Source of the DNA: CALLCD01 sp039196965 | GTDB lineage: Bacteria > Pseudomonadota > Alphaproteobacteria > Caulobacterales > Hyphomonadaceae | Reading direction: 5' to 3' | DNA length: 64,000 bases | Assembly: GCA_039196965.1 (NCBI GenBank) | Contig: JBCCUK010000022.1 | Coordinates: 12,056-76,055, forward strand | Part shown: positions 26,358 through 34,520 of the stretch, in pieces | Numbering within the stretch: the stretch's first letter is position 1 | How the letters are laid out: every line of letters begins with the position of its first letter | Notes under the pieces: model-generated | The model's input: the letters and a program-made list of their open reading frames with translations, nothing else | Told to the model about the DNA's origin: nothing | The model's database searches: none | Made by a program: the position numbers and the translations under genes

Positions 26358-27311
26358 ATGGCTCGCACTCGCAAACGCAAGGGTAATCCGGTTCACGGAT
26401 GGCTCTGCTTCGACAAACCCCTCGAGATGACATCCACCCAGGCGGTGGCGCGGCTCAAGCGCTTTTATAATGCCCAGAAAGTTGGTCATGGTGGCACGCT
26501 CGACCCCTTGGCGACCGGTATTCTGCCTATAGCATTTGGCAATGCGACGAAGACCGTTGCCTGGGCCATGGATGCCGACAAAGACTATGCCTTCACCGTT
26601 AGCTGGGGGGTGTCTACGGCGAGCTATGATGCCGAAGGCGTGGAGATTGCCCGCTCTGATGTGCGCCCGACAAAAGATGCGATCGAGGCGGCACTGCCAG
26701 ACTTTATAGGAGAGATCGAACAGGTTCCGCCGAAATTCTCCGCCATCAAAGTGGACGGCCAGCGGGCCTATGACCTCGCCCGCGATGGCGAGGACTTCGA
26801 GCTAGAGGCGCGCCCGGTCATCGTCCACGGGGCGGAACTTGCTTCCGTTGAAGAGGGGATATCGGCCACATTCCATGTTCGGTCGGGGAAGGGGTTCTAT
26901 GTTCGGGCCATGGCGCGGGATATAGCCTATGCTCTCGGTACGGAGGGACACATTACGAAACTGCGGCGAACCCGAGTCGGCATCTTCGATGAAGAAAACG
27001 CCATCACTCTGGCGGAACTTGAGGCGCTTGCCGAGGTCGGTGACAAGGACGGGCTAATGTCGATGCTCGCCCCCATTGAAACAGCTCTGGGTGACATTCC
27101 CCTGGTTGATATCAACACCCATGATGCGAGTCAGATTATCAATGGCCAGCCTGTCGTGCTGTTGCCCCATGTGGTCGATCACTGGAAAGATAACCGGTCA
27201 TCCAATCCCGAGGATGACCGCCTTGCTGTTGCCATGGATGGAGAGCGGGCTGTCGCTTTGGGAGAGGTCAGGGCCGGGCGTTTTCAGCCGGTCAGGGTGT
27301 TCGCAAGCTGA
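26358..27311 (+). CDS. truB: tRNA pseudouridine(55) synthase TruB
   Basis: TruB makes pseudouridine 55 in the T-loop of tRNAs. The catalytic Asp is in 'KVGHGGTLDPLATGILPIAFG' (Asp near residue 49), preceded by 'HGWLCFDKPLEMTSTQAV', and 'VPPKFSAIKVDGQRAYDLAR' is typical. The length of 317 residues fits. I chose the ATG at 26358; longer in-frame sequence back to 26160 looks non-coding. In many bacteria truB directly precedes rpsO and pnp, but here two unrelated genes lie between them. Confidence 0.95.
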   Translation: MARTRKRKGNPVHGWLCFDKPLEMTSTQAVARLKRFYNAQKVGHGGTLDPLATGILPIAFGNATKTVAWAMDADKDYAFTVSWGVSTASYDAEGVEIARSDVRPTKDAIEAALPDFIGEIEQVPPKFSAIKVDGQRAYDLARDGEDFELEARPVIVHGAELASVEEGISATFHVRSGKGFYVRAMARDIAYALGTEGHITKLRRTRVGIFDEENAITLAELEALAEVGDKDGLMSMLAPIETALGDIPLVDINTHDASQIINGQPVVLLPHVVDHWKDNRSSNPEDDRLAVAMDGERAVALGEVRAGRFQPVRVFAS

Positions 27312-27454
27312 TCTTCTCGCCGTTTCAAGCAAGCATGCGAGGTGCCCCTATATTATTGGTAAACACTTTATGTATAAACTCCGTCAACGAATTTAATAAT
27401 TGAAAATCAGCATACGAATTTAACGAAATTTTCTGACTCATTTGGGACTCTGAG

Positions 27455-27475
27455 CACAACCAGACAGAGGTTGTG
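27455..27475 (+). promoter_or_regulatory. Leader hairpin before the hydroxylase-creatininase fusion
   Basis: A perfect 7-bp stem CACAACC/GGTTGTG (27455-27461 with 27469-27475) lies immediately before the ATG at 27481. The AGAGG that could serve as ribosome site straddles the loop and 3' arm, so the structure may limit initiation. This is inference from sequence only. Confidence 0.35.
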
Positions 27476-27480
27476 GGTGA

Positions 27481-29376
27481 ATGTTCCTCGACAATATAAC
27501 GATTAATGCTCTGGGGCAGTATCTCGGATTTTTCCTCCCGTCATCTCGTGTCTACTATCTCTATTTGATAACAGCATTGCTATTGGCGTTCTTCGCTTAC
27601 CGGTTTCTCGACTATGATCATGATCATCACCATGAAGGTGATCATGGCAAAGGCGAGGAGAATAGGAAACATGCCAAGAGCTTCTTCTCCTATGTGTTCG
27701 ATCCTGAGATCTACAGGCATCCGTCCACTTGGCAGGACATCAAGTACTTCCTTGTGAACGCGATCCTGTATTATGGGGTCGCATCGCAATTCTTGATCGG
27801 AACTCATGAGATTGCGGCGCTTGGAAACACCGCGTTCAATGAGTTCTTCGGACCCTTGTCGTCACCACTGATCTCAAATGAGCTCAGCCTCATCCTGTAC
27901 ACACTGCTCAGTGTGCTGGCGATTGATCTAGGCGTCTATGTCACCCATCGTGCACAGCATGAGATCCCGTTCCTGTGGGAGTTTCACAAGGTTCACCACT
28001 CGGCTGAGAAGCTGAACCCGATGACGTTGTTCCGGATGCATCCGGTGGACCTGTTCTTTACTGCCCTAGTGGTTTCCATTCTTACCGGTTTGTCTGTGTC
28101 GGGACTGTTTTATCTGACCGGGGAAACACCGCAGGAACTTACCCTGTTCGGGATCAATGTGATCACGGCCCTTTTCTATATCTTCGGATACAATCTTCGC
28201 CATTCGCACATATGGCTGAATTATCCGGCCTGGCTTTCGCGGATATTCATCAGCCCGGCCCAGCATCAGATTCACCATTCCGTCGACCCCAAGCACTTCG
28301 ACAAGAATTTCGGTTTGATCTTTTCGATCTGGGATGGGCTGGGCCGGTCGCTCTATATCCCTCGCACCTATGAGAAACTTGAATACGGTCTCAGTAAGGA
28401 AGAGCCAAATCCATTTCGGTCGACTTTTGATATCTACAAAGAGCCTTTCGTCGCCGCAGGACGCATTTTTGCGAAGGAAACCCAGAAGCCGAGCCGGCGA
28501 GTGATTGCCGGTCTGTCTGTTTTCATTCTCGGAATGGGGTACGTGCAGCTTGCGAATGAGGGCAATCGCCAGATTGCGCTTGCAGAATTGCCGAGTGTCC
28601 ATCTGGCTGAACTCACCTGGACGGAAATCGACCATGCTCTCCAGACAGGTTATGATACGGCCCTCATACCGACTGCAGGCGTTGAACAAAACGGGCCCCA
28701 TGTCGTGCTCGGCAAACATAATCTCGTTGTAAAACGCACAAGCGGTGACATCGCCAAGACACTTGGGAAAACCCTTGTGGCTCCCGTCGTTGATCATGTC
28801 CCGGAAGGTGCGATTGCGCCCGAACCCGATGGACATATGGCGTTTGCCGGAACAATCAGTGTCCCTGATGATGTCTTCGAGGATATACTGTATGCATCTG
28901 CCGCCAGTCTGAAGGCTCACGGCTTCAAGAAGATTTTCCTTGTGGGAGATAGTGGCGGCAATCAGGAGGGGCAGGCGCGCGTCGCCCGCAAGTTGCAGAA
29001 CGAATGGCGCGGTGAGGGAATGATAGTCGCCCATATCGGCGACTACTATAGCGGCAATGGACAGTTCGACTATTTGTTGGGCGAGGGCTATACAGATGCG
29101 GAGATTGGCTACCACGCTGGTATCCGCGATACGTCCGAGGTTCTCTTTATCGCTCCGGCCTCCGTGCGGCCACACGGTTTCACGCGATATGTTGATGGTG
29201 ACAGTGGTTTTTCCGGTAACAGGGCCAAGGCAAGCGCGGATATTGGCCGGAAGATGGTGGAGCTGAAGGTCAAAGCGGCTGTGGATGAGATCCGTCAAGT
29301 GCTCGCCGAAAGTGACCGCAAGGTCGATGAGAATAGGATGGTTCGCCAGGATTTGGCATCGGCCGATCAGTTATAA
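27481..29376 (+). CDS. Fusion of fatty-acid hydroxylase and creatininase-like domains
   Basis: A 631-residue two-domain protein. Residues ~1-330 are a membrane hydroxylase of the sterol desaturase family, with boxes His156-x3-His160, His169-x2-His-His173 and 'QHQIHH' at 261-266. A loop rich in His/Asp lies near residues 42-62. A membrane span near 340-361 joins it to a creatininase-family domain (~368-610) with 'VEQNGPHVVLGKH' at 401-413, 'GDSGGNQ' at 490-496 and 'GYHAG' at 543-547. Compared with creatininase, the EQHGPH metal motif has Asn404 for His, the later Asp is His413, and the H-x-E site reads Asp491, so metal binding may differ. I know of no characterised enzyme with this architecture. 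It is a continuous frame with no sign of frameshift. It sits between truB and rpsO. Confidence 0.8.
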   Translation: MFLDNITINALGQYLGFFLPSSRVYYLYLITALLLAFFAYRFLDYDHDHHHEGDHGKGEENRKHAKSFFSYVFDPEIYRHPSTWQDIKYFLVNAILYYGVASQFLIGTHEIAALGNTAFNEFFGPLSSPLISNELSLILYTLLSVLAIDLGVYVTHRAQHEIPFLWEFHKVHHSAEKLNPMTLFRMHPVDLFFTALVVSILTGLSVSGLFYLTGETPQELTLFGINVITALFYIFGYNLRHSHIWLNYPAWLSRIFISPAQHQIHHSVDPKHFDKNFGLIFSIWDGLGRSLYIPRTYEKLEYGLSKEEPNPFRSTFDIYKEPFVAAGRIFAKETQKPSRRVIAGLSVFILGMGYVQLANEGNRQIALAELPSVHLAELTWTEIDHALQTGYDTALIPTAGVEQNGPHVVLGKHNLVVKRTSGDIAKTLGKTLVAPVVDHVPEGAIAPEPDGHMAFAGTISVPDDVFEDILYASAASLKAHGFKKIFLVGDSGGNQEGQARVARKLQNEWRGEGMIVAHIGDYYSGNGQFDYLLGEGYTDAEIGYHAGIRDTSEVLFIAPASVRPHGFTRYVDGDSGFSGNRAKASADIGRKMVELKVKAAVDEIRQVLAESDRKVDENRMVRQDLASADQL

Positions 29377-29414
29377 ATATCATCGGTGATGCAATAACTG
29401 ATGGTCTTCAGGAG

Positions 29415-30119
29415 CTAGCGACGCTCATTCGCCTGGTAGATTGATGTATAGCCGACGGTAGCGCGGCGGCGATAATCGAACCCGGTCATGACTTCGTGCA
29501 CTTTGGTGACCTGAAATGGTCGGTCGATTGTTTCGAGGTCTTCTACGAGGACGATGCGCGGCCGATAGGTTTTCCAGTCATTTGACATCAGGACGTCTAC
29601 ATCCAGACCTTCGCAATCCACTGACAACATATCGAAATCAGATTGGATGCCATTCTCGGCAAGCAAGGTTGCGAGGGGCCGAACGGGAATTGTGTCGGTA
29701 TCTTTCAAGACGCCGCCATGGGATACGGCTCGATCCCGCGCGTCAGCATCGAAGGTGTTGAAGTCCGGATTATTGAACTTGAAATATTCGAGTTTGGCTT
29801 CTGTTTGCGAGACACCGAGCTGCTGAAATGTATCCCGGGGGCGAATGATCCGGTGGAGGCGGGCATGATCCGGATTCGGGTCGATGGTCAGACCCTGCCA
29901 GCCTCTGCGGTAGAAGAGATAAGAGTTCGATCCGAAATAGGGATGCCCGGCACCGACATCCACATAGGTCCCCCGCTGCGGCAAATAGCACTCGTGCAGA
30001 AGAAAGATGTCCTCGCCGCATTGCGAGTATGATCTGTCCCCCCGGCCAAGCATATCAGCACGTAGCCGCGCTGCTAGCCCCATGGACCGGTTGATGAGGT
30101 TGGTCTTCCGATTTCCCAT
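29415..30119 (-). CDS. FkbM-family methyltransferase
   Basis: A 234-residue methyltransferase of the FkbM (Methyltransf_21) type. 'GTYVDVGAGHPYFGSNSYLFYRRGWQGLTIDPN' in two parts near residues 50-82 forms the SAM site, and 'FDMLSVDCEGLDVDVL' near 163-178 is the family's later motif. Such enzymes O-methylate sugars or small molecules, often in surface glycans. The ATG at 30119 has AAGGA 7 nt upstream. It is convergent with the hydroxylase-creatininase gene and divergent from rpsO. The substrate is unknown. Confidence 0.88.
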   Translation of the reverse strand: MGNRKTNLINRSMGLAARLRADMLGRGDRSYSQCGEDIFLLHECYLPQRGTYVDVGAGHPYFGSNSYLFYRRGWQGLTIDPNPDHARLHRIIRPRDTFQQLGVSQTEAKLEYFKFNNPDFNTFDADARDRAVSHGGVLKDTDTIPVRPLATLLAENGIQSDFDMLSVDCEGLDVDVLMSNDWKTYRPRIVLVEDLETIDRPFQVTKVHEVMTGFDYRRRATVGYTSIYQANERR

Positions 30120-30397
30120 CACGGTTTCCTTGTTCGGTCTTTCTTGTGCAAGTGGTGTGCCTTGTGGATTAATGGGGCTTATCAGTCAGCCTGTTATAGA
30201 GGAGCCTCGCGCGCTTTTCTCTCTTCCCAAATGGTCCCAAATGCGTCATAAGCCGCGCCAATGGGATAGCCCCTTGAAGCCTAACCATTCGCTGGTCGAC
30301 AACCCGGCACTTGGCTTTTGGCATTGAGGTCCCGCAAACCGCCCAAAATACGGGCTTTTTTCAACCCGCCGCGAGGCGACAGAAGGATACGTTGTCG

Positions 30398-30667
30398 ATG
30401 TCTATTACGGCTGAAAGAAAAGCAGAACTCATCCAGAAATTTGCCCGTGTCGAAGGCGACACCGGGTCACCTGAAGTGCAGGTGGCGATCTTGACCGAAC
30501 GGATCACCAACCTGACAGATCACTTCAAGACTAATAAGAAAGACAATCATTCCCGGCGCGGCCTCCTCAAGATGGTGGCCAATCGCCGGAAACTCCTCGA
30601 TTATGTGAAGAGGAAAGATGAGGGGCGATATCAGTCGCTCATCAAGGAGCTGGGGATACGCCGGTAA
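30398..30667 (+). CDS. rpsO: Ribosomal protein S15
   Basis: Small-subunit ribosomal protein S15 (89 residues), an early binder of the 16S rRNA central domain. 'FARVEGDTGSPEVQVAILTERITNL', 'HSRRGLLKMVANRRKLLDYVKR' and the C-terminal 'LIKELGIRR' are diagnostic. AAGGA lies 10 nt before the ATG. It is followed by a hairpin terminator and then pnp, the usual order. S15 commonly autoregulates through its own leader, but I could not identify such a structure here. Confidence 0.98.
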   Translation: MSITAERKAELIQKFARVEGDTGSPEVQVAILTERITNLTDHFKTNKKDNHSRRGLLKMVANRRKLLDYVKRKDEGRYQSLIKELGIRR

Positions 30668-30679
30668 GGCTCCCCAAAC

Positions 30680-30713
30680 AACCCGCCGCGTCATCCGGAC
30701 CGGCGGGTTTTTT
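30680..30713 (+). terminator. Rho-independent terminator between rpsO and pnp
   Basis: An 8-9 bp GC-rich stem (AACCCGCCG pairing with CGGCGGGTT) is followed by TTTTTT. It would end rpsO transcripts or act as an RNase-processing/attenuation hairpin before pnp. Confidence 0.85.
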
Positions 30714-30737
30714 CGTATGTGAAAGAAAGCAAAACGT

Positions 30738-32870
30738 ATGTTCGACAAGCAAACCGTGTCGCTGGAATGGGCCGGCCGCACACTGACAATTGAAACCGGG
30801 CGCATGGCGCGCCAGGCAGACGGGGCCGTCCTCGTCACTTATGGCGATACCACCGTGCTCGCCACTGCCGTTTACGCAAAATCGGCAAAGCCGGGGCAGG
30901 ACTTCTTCCCGCTTACGGTCAATTATATGGAAAAATACTACGCCTCGGGCCGCATTCCAGGTGGCTTCTTCAAGCGCGAAGGCCGTCCGACCGAGAAAGA
31001 GACGCTGACCTCACGCCTGATCGACCGTCCGATCCGCCCGCTGTTCGTGAATGGGTTCAAGAATGAGGTTCAGGTTGTTCTGACCGCGATCTCCTATGAC
31101 CTCGAAAACGACCCGGACATTCTCGGCATGGTCGGCGCGTCTGCTGCGCTCGTGCTCTCCGGTTCGCCTTTCATGGGTCCGATTGGCGCGGCCCGTGTTG
31201 GTTACAAGGATGGTGAGTACATCATCAACCCGACCGTCGACGATCTCGAAGAGTCCGAACTTGACCTTGTCGTCGCCGGTACTGAAGACGCTGTGATGAT
31301 GGTTGAGTCCGAGGCGAAGGAACTCTCCGAAGACATCATGCTGGGTGCAGTGATGGCGGGTCATGAGGCCATGCAGCCCGTGATCAATGCGATCATCGAT
31401 CTGGCTGAAAAGGCCGCCAAGGAGCCGTTCGACTTCGAGGCCGAAGATCACTCCGCAGAACTGAAGCAGATACAGGACCTTGTCGGTTCGGACCTTTCGT
31501 CTGCCTATCAGATTACGGAGAAACTCGCCCGTCAGGAAGCCGTTGGTGCCGCTCGCGAAAAAGCCGCTGAAGCGCTTGTCTCGACCGATGAGGAAGAGAA
31601 GGCGATGAGCGGCGAAGCGTTCAAATCCGCTTTCAAGGAAGCTGAGGCGGCGGTTGTTCGCGGTGACATCCTGAAAACTGGCAAGCGCATTGATGGCCGT
31701 GCCCTCGATCAGGTTCGCCCGATCCTCGCCGAGGCAAGCGTCCTGCCGCGCACCCATGGGTCGTCGCTCTTCACGCGCGGTGAAACCCAGGCGCTCTGTG
31801 TGGCCACGCTCGGAACCTCCGATGATGAACAATTCATCGACGGTCTCGGCGGCACGACCAAAGCCAAGTTCATGCTGCACTATAACTTCCCGCCTTACTC
31901 GGTCGGTGAGGCAGGGCGCATGGGCGGCACATCCCGCCGCGAAACAGGCCACGGCAAGCTCGCTTGGCGTGCGCTGCAGGCTGTTCTGCCGGAGCCGGAA
32001 GAATTTCCATACACGATCCGTCTTGTCTCCGAGATCACCGAGTCCAATGGCTCGTCGTCCATGGCGACGGTCTGTGGTTGCTCCCTTGCCATGATGGATG
32101 CCGGTGTACCGGTCACCCGTCCGGTATCGGGCATCGCCATGGGCCTCATCAAGGAAGATGACGGCGTTGCGGTCCTTTCCGACATTCTCGGCGACGAAGA
32201 TCACCTCGGCGACATGGACTTCAAGGTTGCGGGGACCACTGAAGGTCTCACCAGCCTTCAGATGGACATCAAGATCGCCGGCATTACCCGCGAGATCATG
32301 CAGACTGCCCTCGACCAGGCGAAGGCGGGCCGCATGCACATTCTCGACGAGATGGGCAAAGCCCTCGGCGAGTCTCGCGATGAGCTCTCCGACAACGCGC
32401 CTCAAATGGAGATCGTAAAGATCCCCGTCGACAAGATCCGCGACGTCATCGGCTCCGGCGGTAAGACGATCCGCGATATTGTTGACACGACCGGCGCTAA
32501 GCTAAACGTCGATGATGATGGCACGATCCAGATCTCGGCCCTCGATAAGGACTCCATCGAAGCAGCCAAGAAGCGGATTCACGAGCTGACGGCGGAAGCT
32601 GAAGTCGGCGGCATCTATCAGGGCAAGGTTGTCGCGATCAAAGACTTTGGGGCCTTCGTGAACTTCTTCGGTCCTAAGGACGGTCTCGTCCATGTTTCGC
32701 AAATGGCGAATGAGCGTGTCGGCCACCCGAAAGACGTCGTGTCCGAAGGACAGGAAGTCTGGGTGAAGCTGATGGGTTTCGACGACCGCGGCAAGGTGCG
32801 CCTGTCCATGAAAGTCGTTGACCAAGAAACCGGCGAAGAGATCGCCAAGGAAGAAAGCGCTGACGCCTAA
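30738..32870 (+). CDS. pnp: Polynucleotide phosphorylase
   Basis: PNPase degrades RNA 3' to 5' with phosphate and is part of the RNA degradosome. At 710 residues it has the full set of domains: two RNase PH folds ('TVSLEWAGRTLTIETGRMARQADGAV' at the start and 'HGSSLFTRGETQALCVATLG' in the second), the KH domain with 'VIGSGGKTIRDIVDTTGAKLNVDDDG' near 570, and the C-terminal S1 domain ('GGIYQGKVVAIKDFGAFVNFF...GLVHVSQMA'). The call is secure. A terminator at 32928-32955 lies 57 bp after the stop. Confidence 0.98.
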   Translation: MFDKQTVSLEWAGRTLTIETGRMARQADGAVLVTYGDTTVLATAVYAKSAKPGQDFFPLTVNYMEKYYASGRIPGGFFKREGRPTEKETLTSRLIDRPIRPLFVNGFKNEVQVVLTAISYDLENDPDILGMVGASAALVLSGSPFMGPIGAARVGYKDGEYIINPTVDDLEESELDLVVAGTEDAVMMVESEAKELSEDIMLGAVMAGHEAMQPVINAIIDLAEKAAKEPFDFEAEDHSAELKQIQDLVGSDLSSAYQITEKLARQEAVGAAREKAAEALVSTDEEEKAMSGEAFKSAFKEAEAAVVRGDILKTGKRIDGRALDQVRPILAEASVLPRTHGSSLFTRGETQALCVATLGTSDDEQFIDGLGGTTKAKFMLHYNFPPYSVGEAGRMGGTSRRETGHGKLAWRALQAVLPEPEEFPYTIRLVSEITESNGSSSMATVCGCSLAMMDAGVPVTRPVSGIAMGLIKEDDGVAVLSDILGDEDHLGDMDFKVAGTTEGLTSLQMDIKIAGITREIMQTALDQAKAGRMHILDEMGKALGESRDELSDNAPQMEIVKIPVDKIRDVIGSGGKTIRDIVDTTGAKLNVDDDGTIQISALDKDSIEAAKKRIHELTAEAEVGGIYQGKVVAIKDFGAFVNFFGPKDGLVHVSQMANERVGHPKDVVSEGQEVWVKLMGFDDRGKVRLSMKVVDQETGEEIAKEESADA

Positions 32871-32927
32871 GCGAAAGCGCCGTCTGACATAAGCGCTCGC
32901 GAAATCGGCGCTGAATTCTTAGATTAG

Positions 32928-32955
32928 GAGCCATGCGCATTGCATGGCTCTTTTT
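32928..32955 (+). terminator. Terminator hairpin enclosing the next gene's start codon
   Basis: A perfect 9-bp inverted repeat GAGCCATGC/GCATGGCTC (32928-32936 with 32942-32950) with a 5-nt loop is followed by TTTTT. It has the form of an intrinsic terminator for pnp. Yet its 5' arm contains most of the AGGAG ribosome site (32926-32930) and the ATG (32933) of the CAP-domain gene, and the T-run encodes that protein's signal peptide. Confidence 0.7.
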
Positions 32956-33748
32956 CTTTGTGGGCATTTTGGCAGCGCCCACCGTTAGCGCGACCTGCGA
33001 GTATCGGCCAGAATGGCGTGGGACCGATACGGCGTCCTATGTCGCTGATGCGCGGGTTTGCCTGGAGGAATTGAAGGACGGATTCTGGGTCGATGAAGCC
33101 GTTGAAGAAGAGGTGTTCGACCGCGTGAATGCAGCTCGCCGGGATGCTGGATTAGAGCCGCTCGAACTGCGAGAGGGTCTCCTCCCGGCGGCACGCCTGC
33201 ATAGCTTCGATATGGGGCAGGACTGGTTCTTCGATCACAAGGGACCTGATGGACGCTCGGTCAGCGACCGCGTTGCTGCCCTCGACCGCAGACTGATGCA
33301 TTCCGAAGTCCGCGAGAATATCGCCCAGATCAAAGGTGATTTCGACTGGTCGGAAACCGGTGAAATCCTTCACAATATTCTCTTCAACAGCGACGGGCAT
33401 CGAGAGAACATGCTGGCCCCGCGCCTCACCCATATGGCTATGGGTATCGTGCGCACTGAGGATGGGGCGTGGATCACGCAGGTATTCGTGCGCAAGGAAG
33501 GCGAGTTGGAGCGGGATGCACCGCTGTCAACTCCCGCAAGCTTGAGTGTTTTGCCAGCGGCCCGGCTTTCCGACTGGGCATACCGCGAAACGCGCCTTCT
33601 TGCCGGGGAGGAGGAGCTCGCAGTGGGTGGCAAGCCGAGTGACTATCGCGGCGATGGGCAGGTGCTTGTCGTTGGCACCCGGCCCATAGATGAGCTGCAA
33701 TATGAGATAATAAATCTGATTGGCCCGTCGGTTACGGTGACCGATTAG
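32933..33748 (+). CDS. Secreted CAP-domain (SCP-like) protein
   Basis: A 271-residue protein with a 20-residue signal peptide ending 'APTVSA' and a CAP/SCP domain. 'EEVFDRVNAARRDAGLEPLELREGLLPAARLHSFDM' spans residues ~62-97. 'VRENIAQIKG' and 'ILHNILFNSDGHRENMLAPRLTHMAMGI' carry the family's conserved His/Glu and Gly-His-Arg-x-Asn-Met. The C-terminal ~70 residues are unassigned. The AGGAG plus ATG lie inside a terminator-like hairpin, so expression may depend on transcription or folding state. The product is probably periplasmic or extracellular; activity is unknown. Confidence 0.85.
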   Translation: MRIAWLFFFVGILAAPTVSATCEYRPEWRGTDTASYVADARVCLEELKDGFWVDEAVEEEVFDRVNAARRDAGLEPLELREGLLPAARLHSFDMGQDWFFDHKGPDGRSVSDRVAALDRRLMHSEVRENIAQIKGDFDWSETGEILHNILFNSDGHRENMLAPRLTHMAMGIVRTEDGAWITQVFVRKEGELERDAPLSTPASLSVLPAARLSDWAYRETRLLAGEEELAVGGKPSDYRGDGQVLVVGTRPIDELQYEIINLIGPSVTVTD

Positions 33749-33813
33749 ACAGACCGTCTTGACGATTTGCCCGTGAACGTGGAACGCCTGTCAGGATTAC
33801 CGGGAGGCTCCAT

Positions 33814-34482
33814 TTGTCAAAGCGAAAACCCTATATTGTTGCCCTGAGCGGCGGGTCCGGATCCGGGAAGTCGACCCTATCCAGTGCCATCGTGGACCGT
33901 CTTGGCCGGGACACGGTCGTTCTGTTCCACGAAGATGCCTATTATTGGCCCCGCGACCACTATCCTGAATCCATGCAGGCGTCGGCGATCAATTACGATC
34001 ATCCAGCGTCCAAGGACACCGAATTTCTTGTGCGCGATCTGGAAACTCTGAAGCGGGGCGAGCCGATCGAGCAGCCGGTCTACGACTATGCGCTCCATGA
34101 TCGTTCAACGACTGAGACACGGAAGATCTCGCCAGCACGGATTGTGCTGCTGGAAGGGATACACACGCTTTCCATTCCCGGTACGGAGCATCTGATTGAT
34201 TTCAAGGTCTATGTTGATACGCCGGATGATCTGCGCCTTGCCCGCCGTATCCGTCGCGATGTGGCCGAGCGGGGCCGTGAGCTGGAAGGGGTTCTGTCAC
34301 AATACATGAACACAGTGCGGCCCGCCCACTATGAGCATACATTTCCGGCGAAGTTCGTTGCTGATCTTGTCATCGCCGATGAAGGGCTGCCAGCTTTCGG
34401 TGATGTGCGGCCATCGGAGGCTGCGATAGAGCGCATGCTCGCCCCGGTGCTCGACCGGTTGCAATCGGCGGGCGTCGTGTAA
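33814..34482 (+). CDS. udk: Uridine kinase
   Basis: Udk phosphorylates uridine and cytidine in pyrimidine salvage. The P-loop GGSGSGKST is at residues 13-21; 'YDHPASKDTEFLVRDLETLKRGEPIEQPVYDYALHDR' in two segments and 'RIVLLEGIHTL' are typical. At 222 residues the length fits. The start is TTG at 33814, chosen because GGAGG lies 6 nt upstream and no ATG begins the conserved N-terminus. It is followed after 38 bp by a serine hydrolase gene. Confidence 0.93.
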   Translation: MSKRKPYIVALSGGSGSGKSTLSSAIVDRLGRDTVVLFHEDAYYWPRDHYPESMQASAINYDHPASKDTEFLVRDLETLKRGEPIEQPVYDYALHDRSTTETRKISPARIVLLEGIHTLSIPGTEHLIDFKVYVDTPDDLRLARRIRRDVAERGRELEGVLSQYMNTVRPAHYEHTFPAKFVADLVIADEGLPAFGDVRPSEAAIERMLAPVLDRLQSAGVV

Positions 34483-34520
34483 CAGTTGTTCTCGAGGCAA
34501 ACACAAGCGGGGGCAAAGCA

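Noticed and set aside
28066..29298. 410-codon minus-strand frame inside the hydroxylase-creatininase gene
   Set aside because: Antisense shadow of a gene with clear domain motifs on the plus strand.
31011..32405. 464-codon minus-strand frame inside pnp
   Set aside because: It lies wholly antisense to pnp and reflects codon bias of that gene. No family resemblance.
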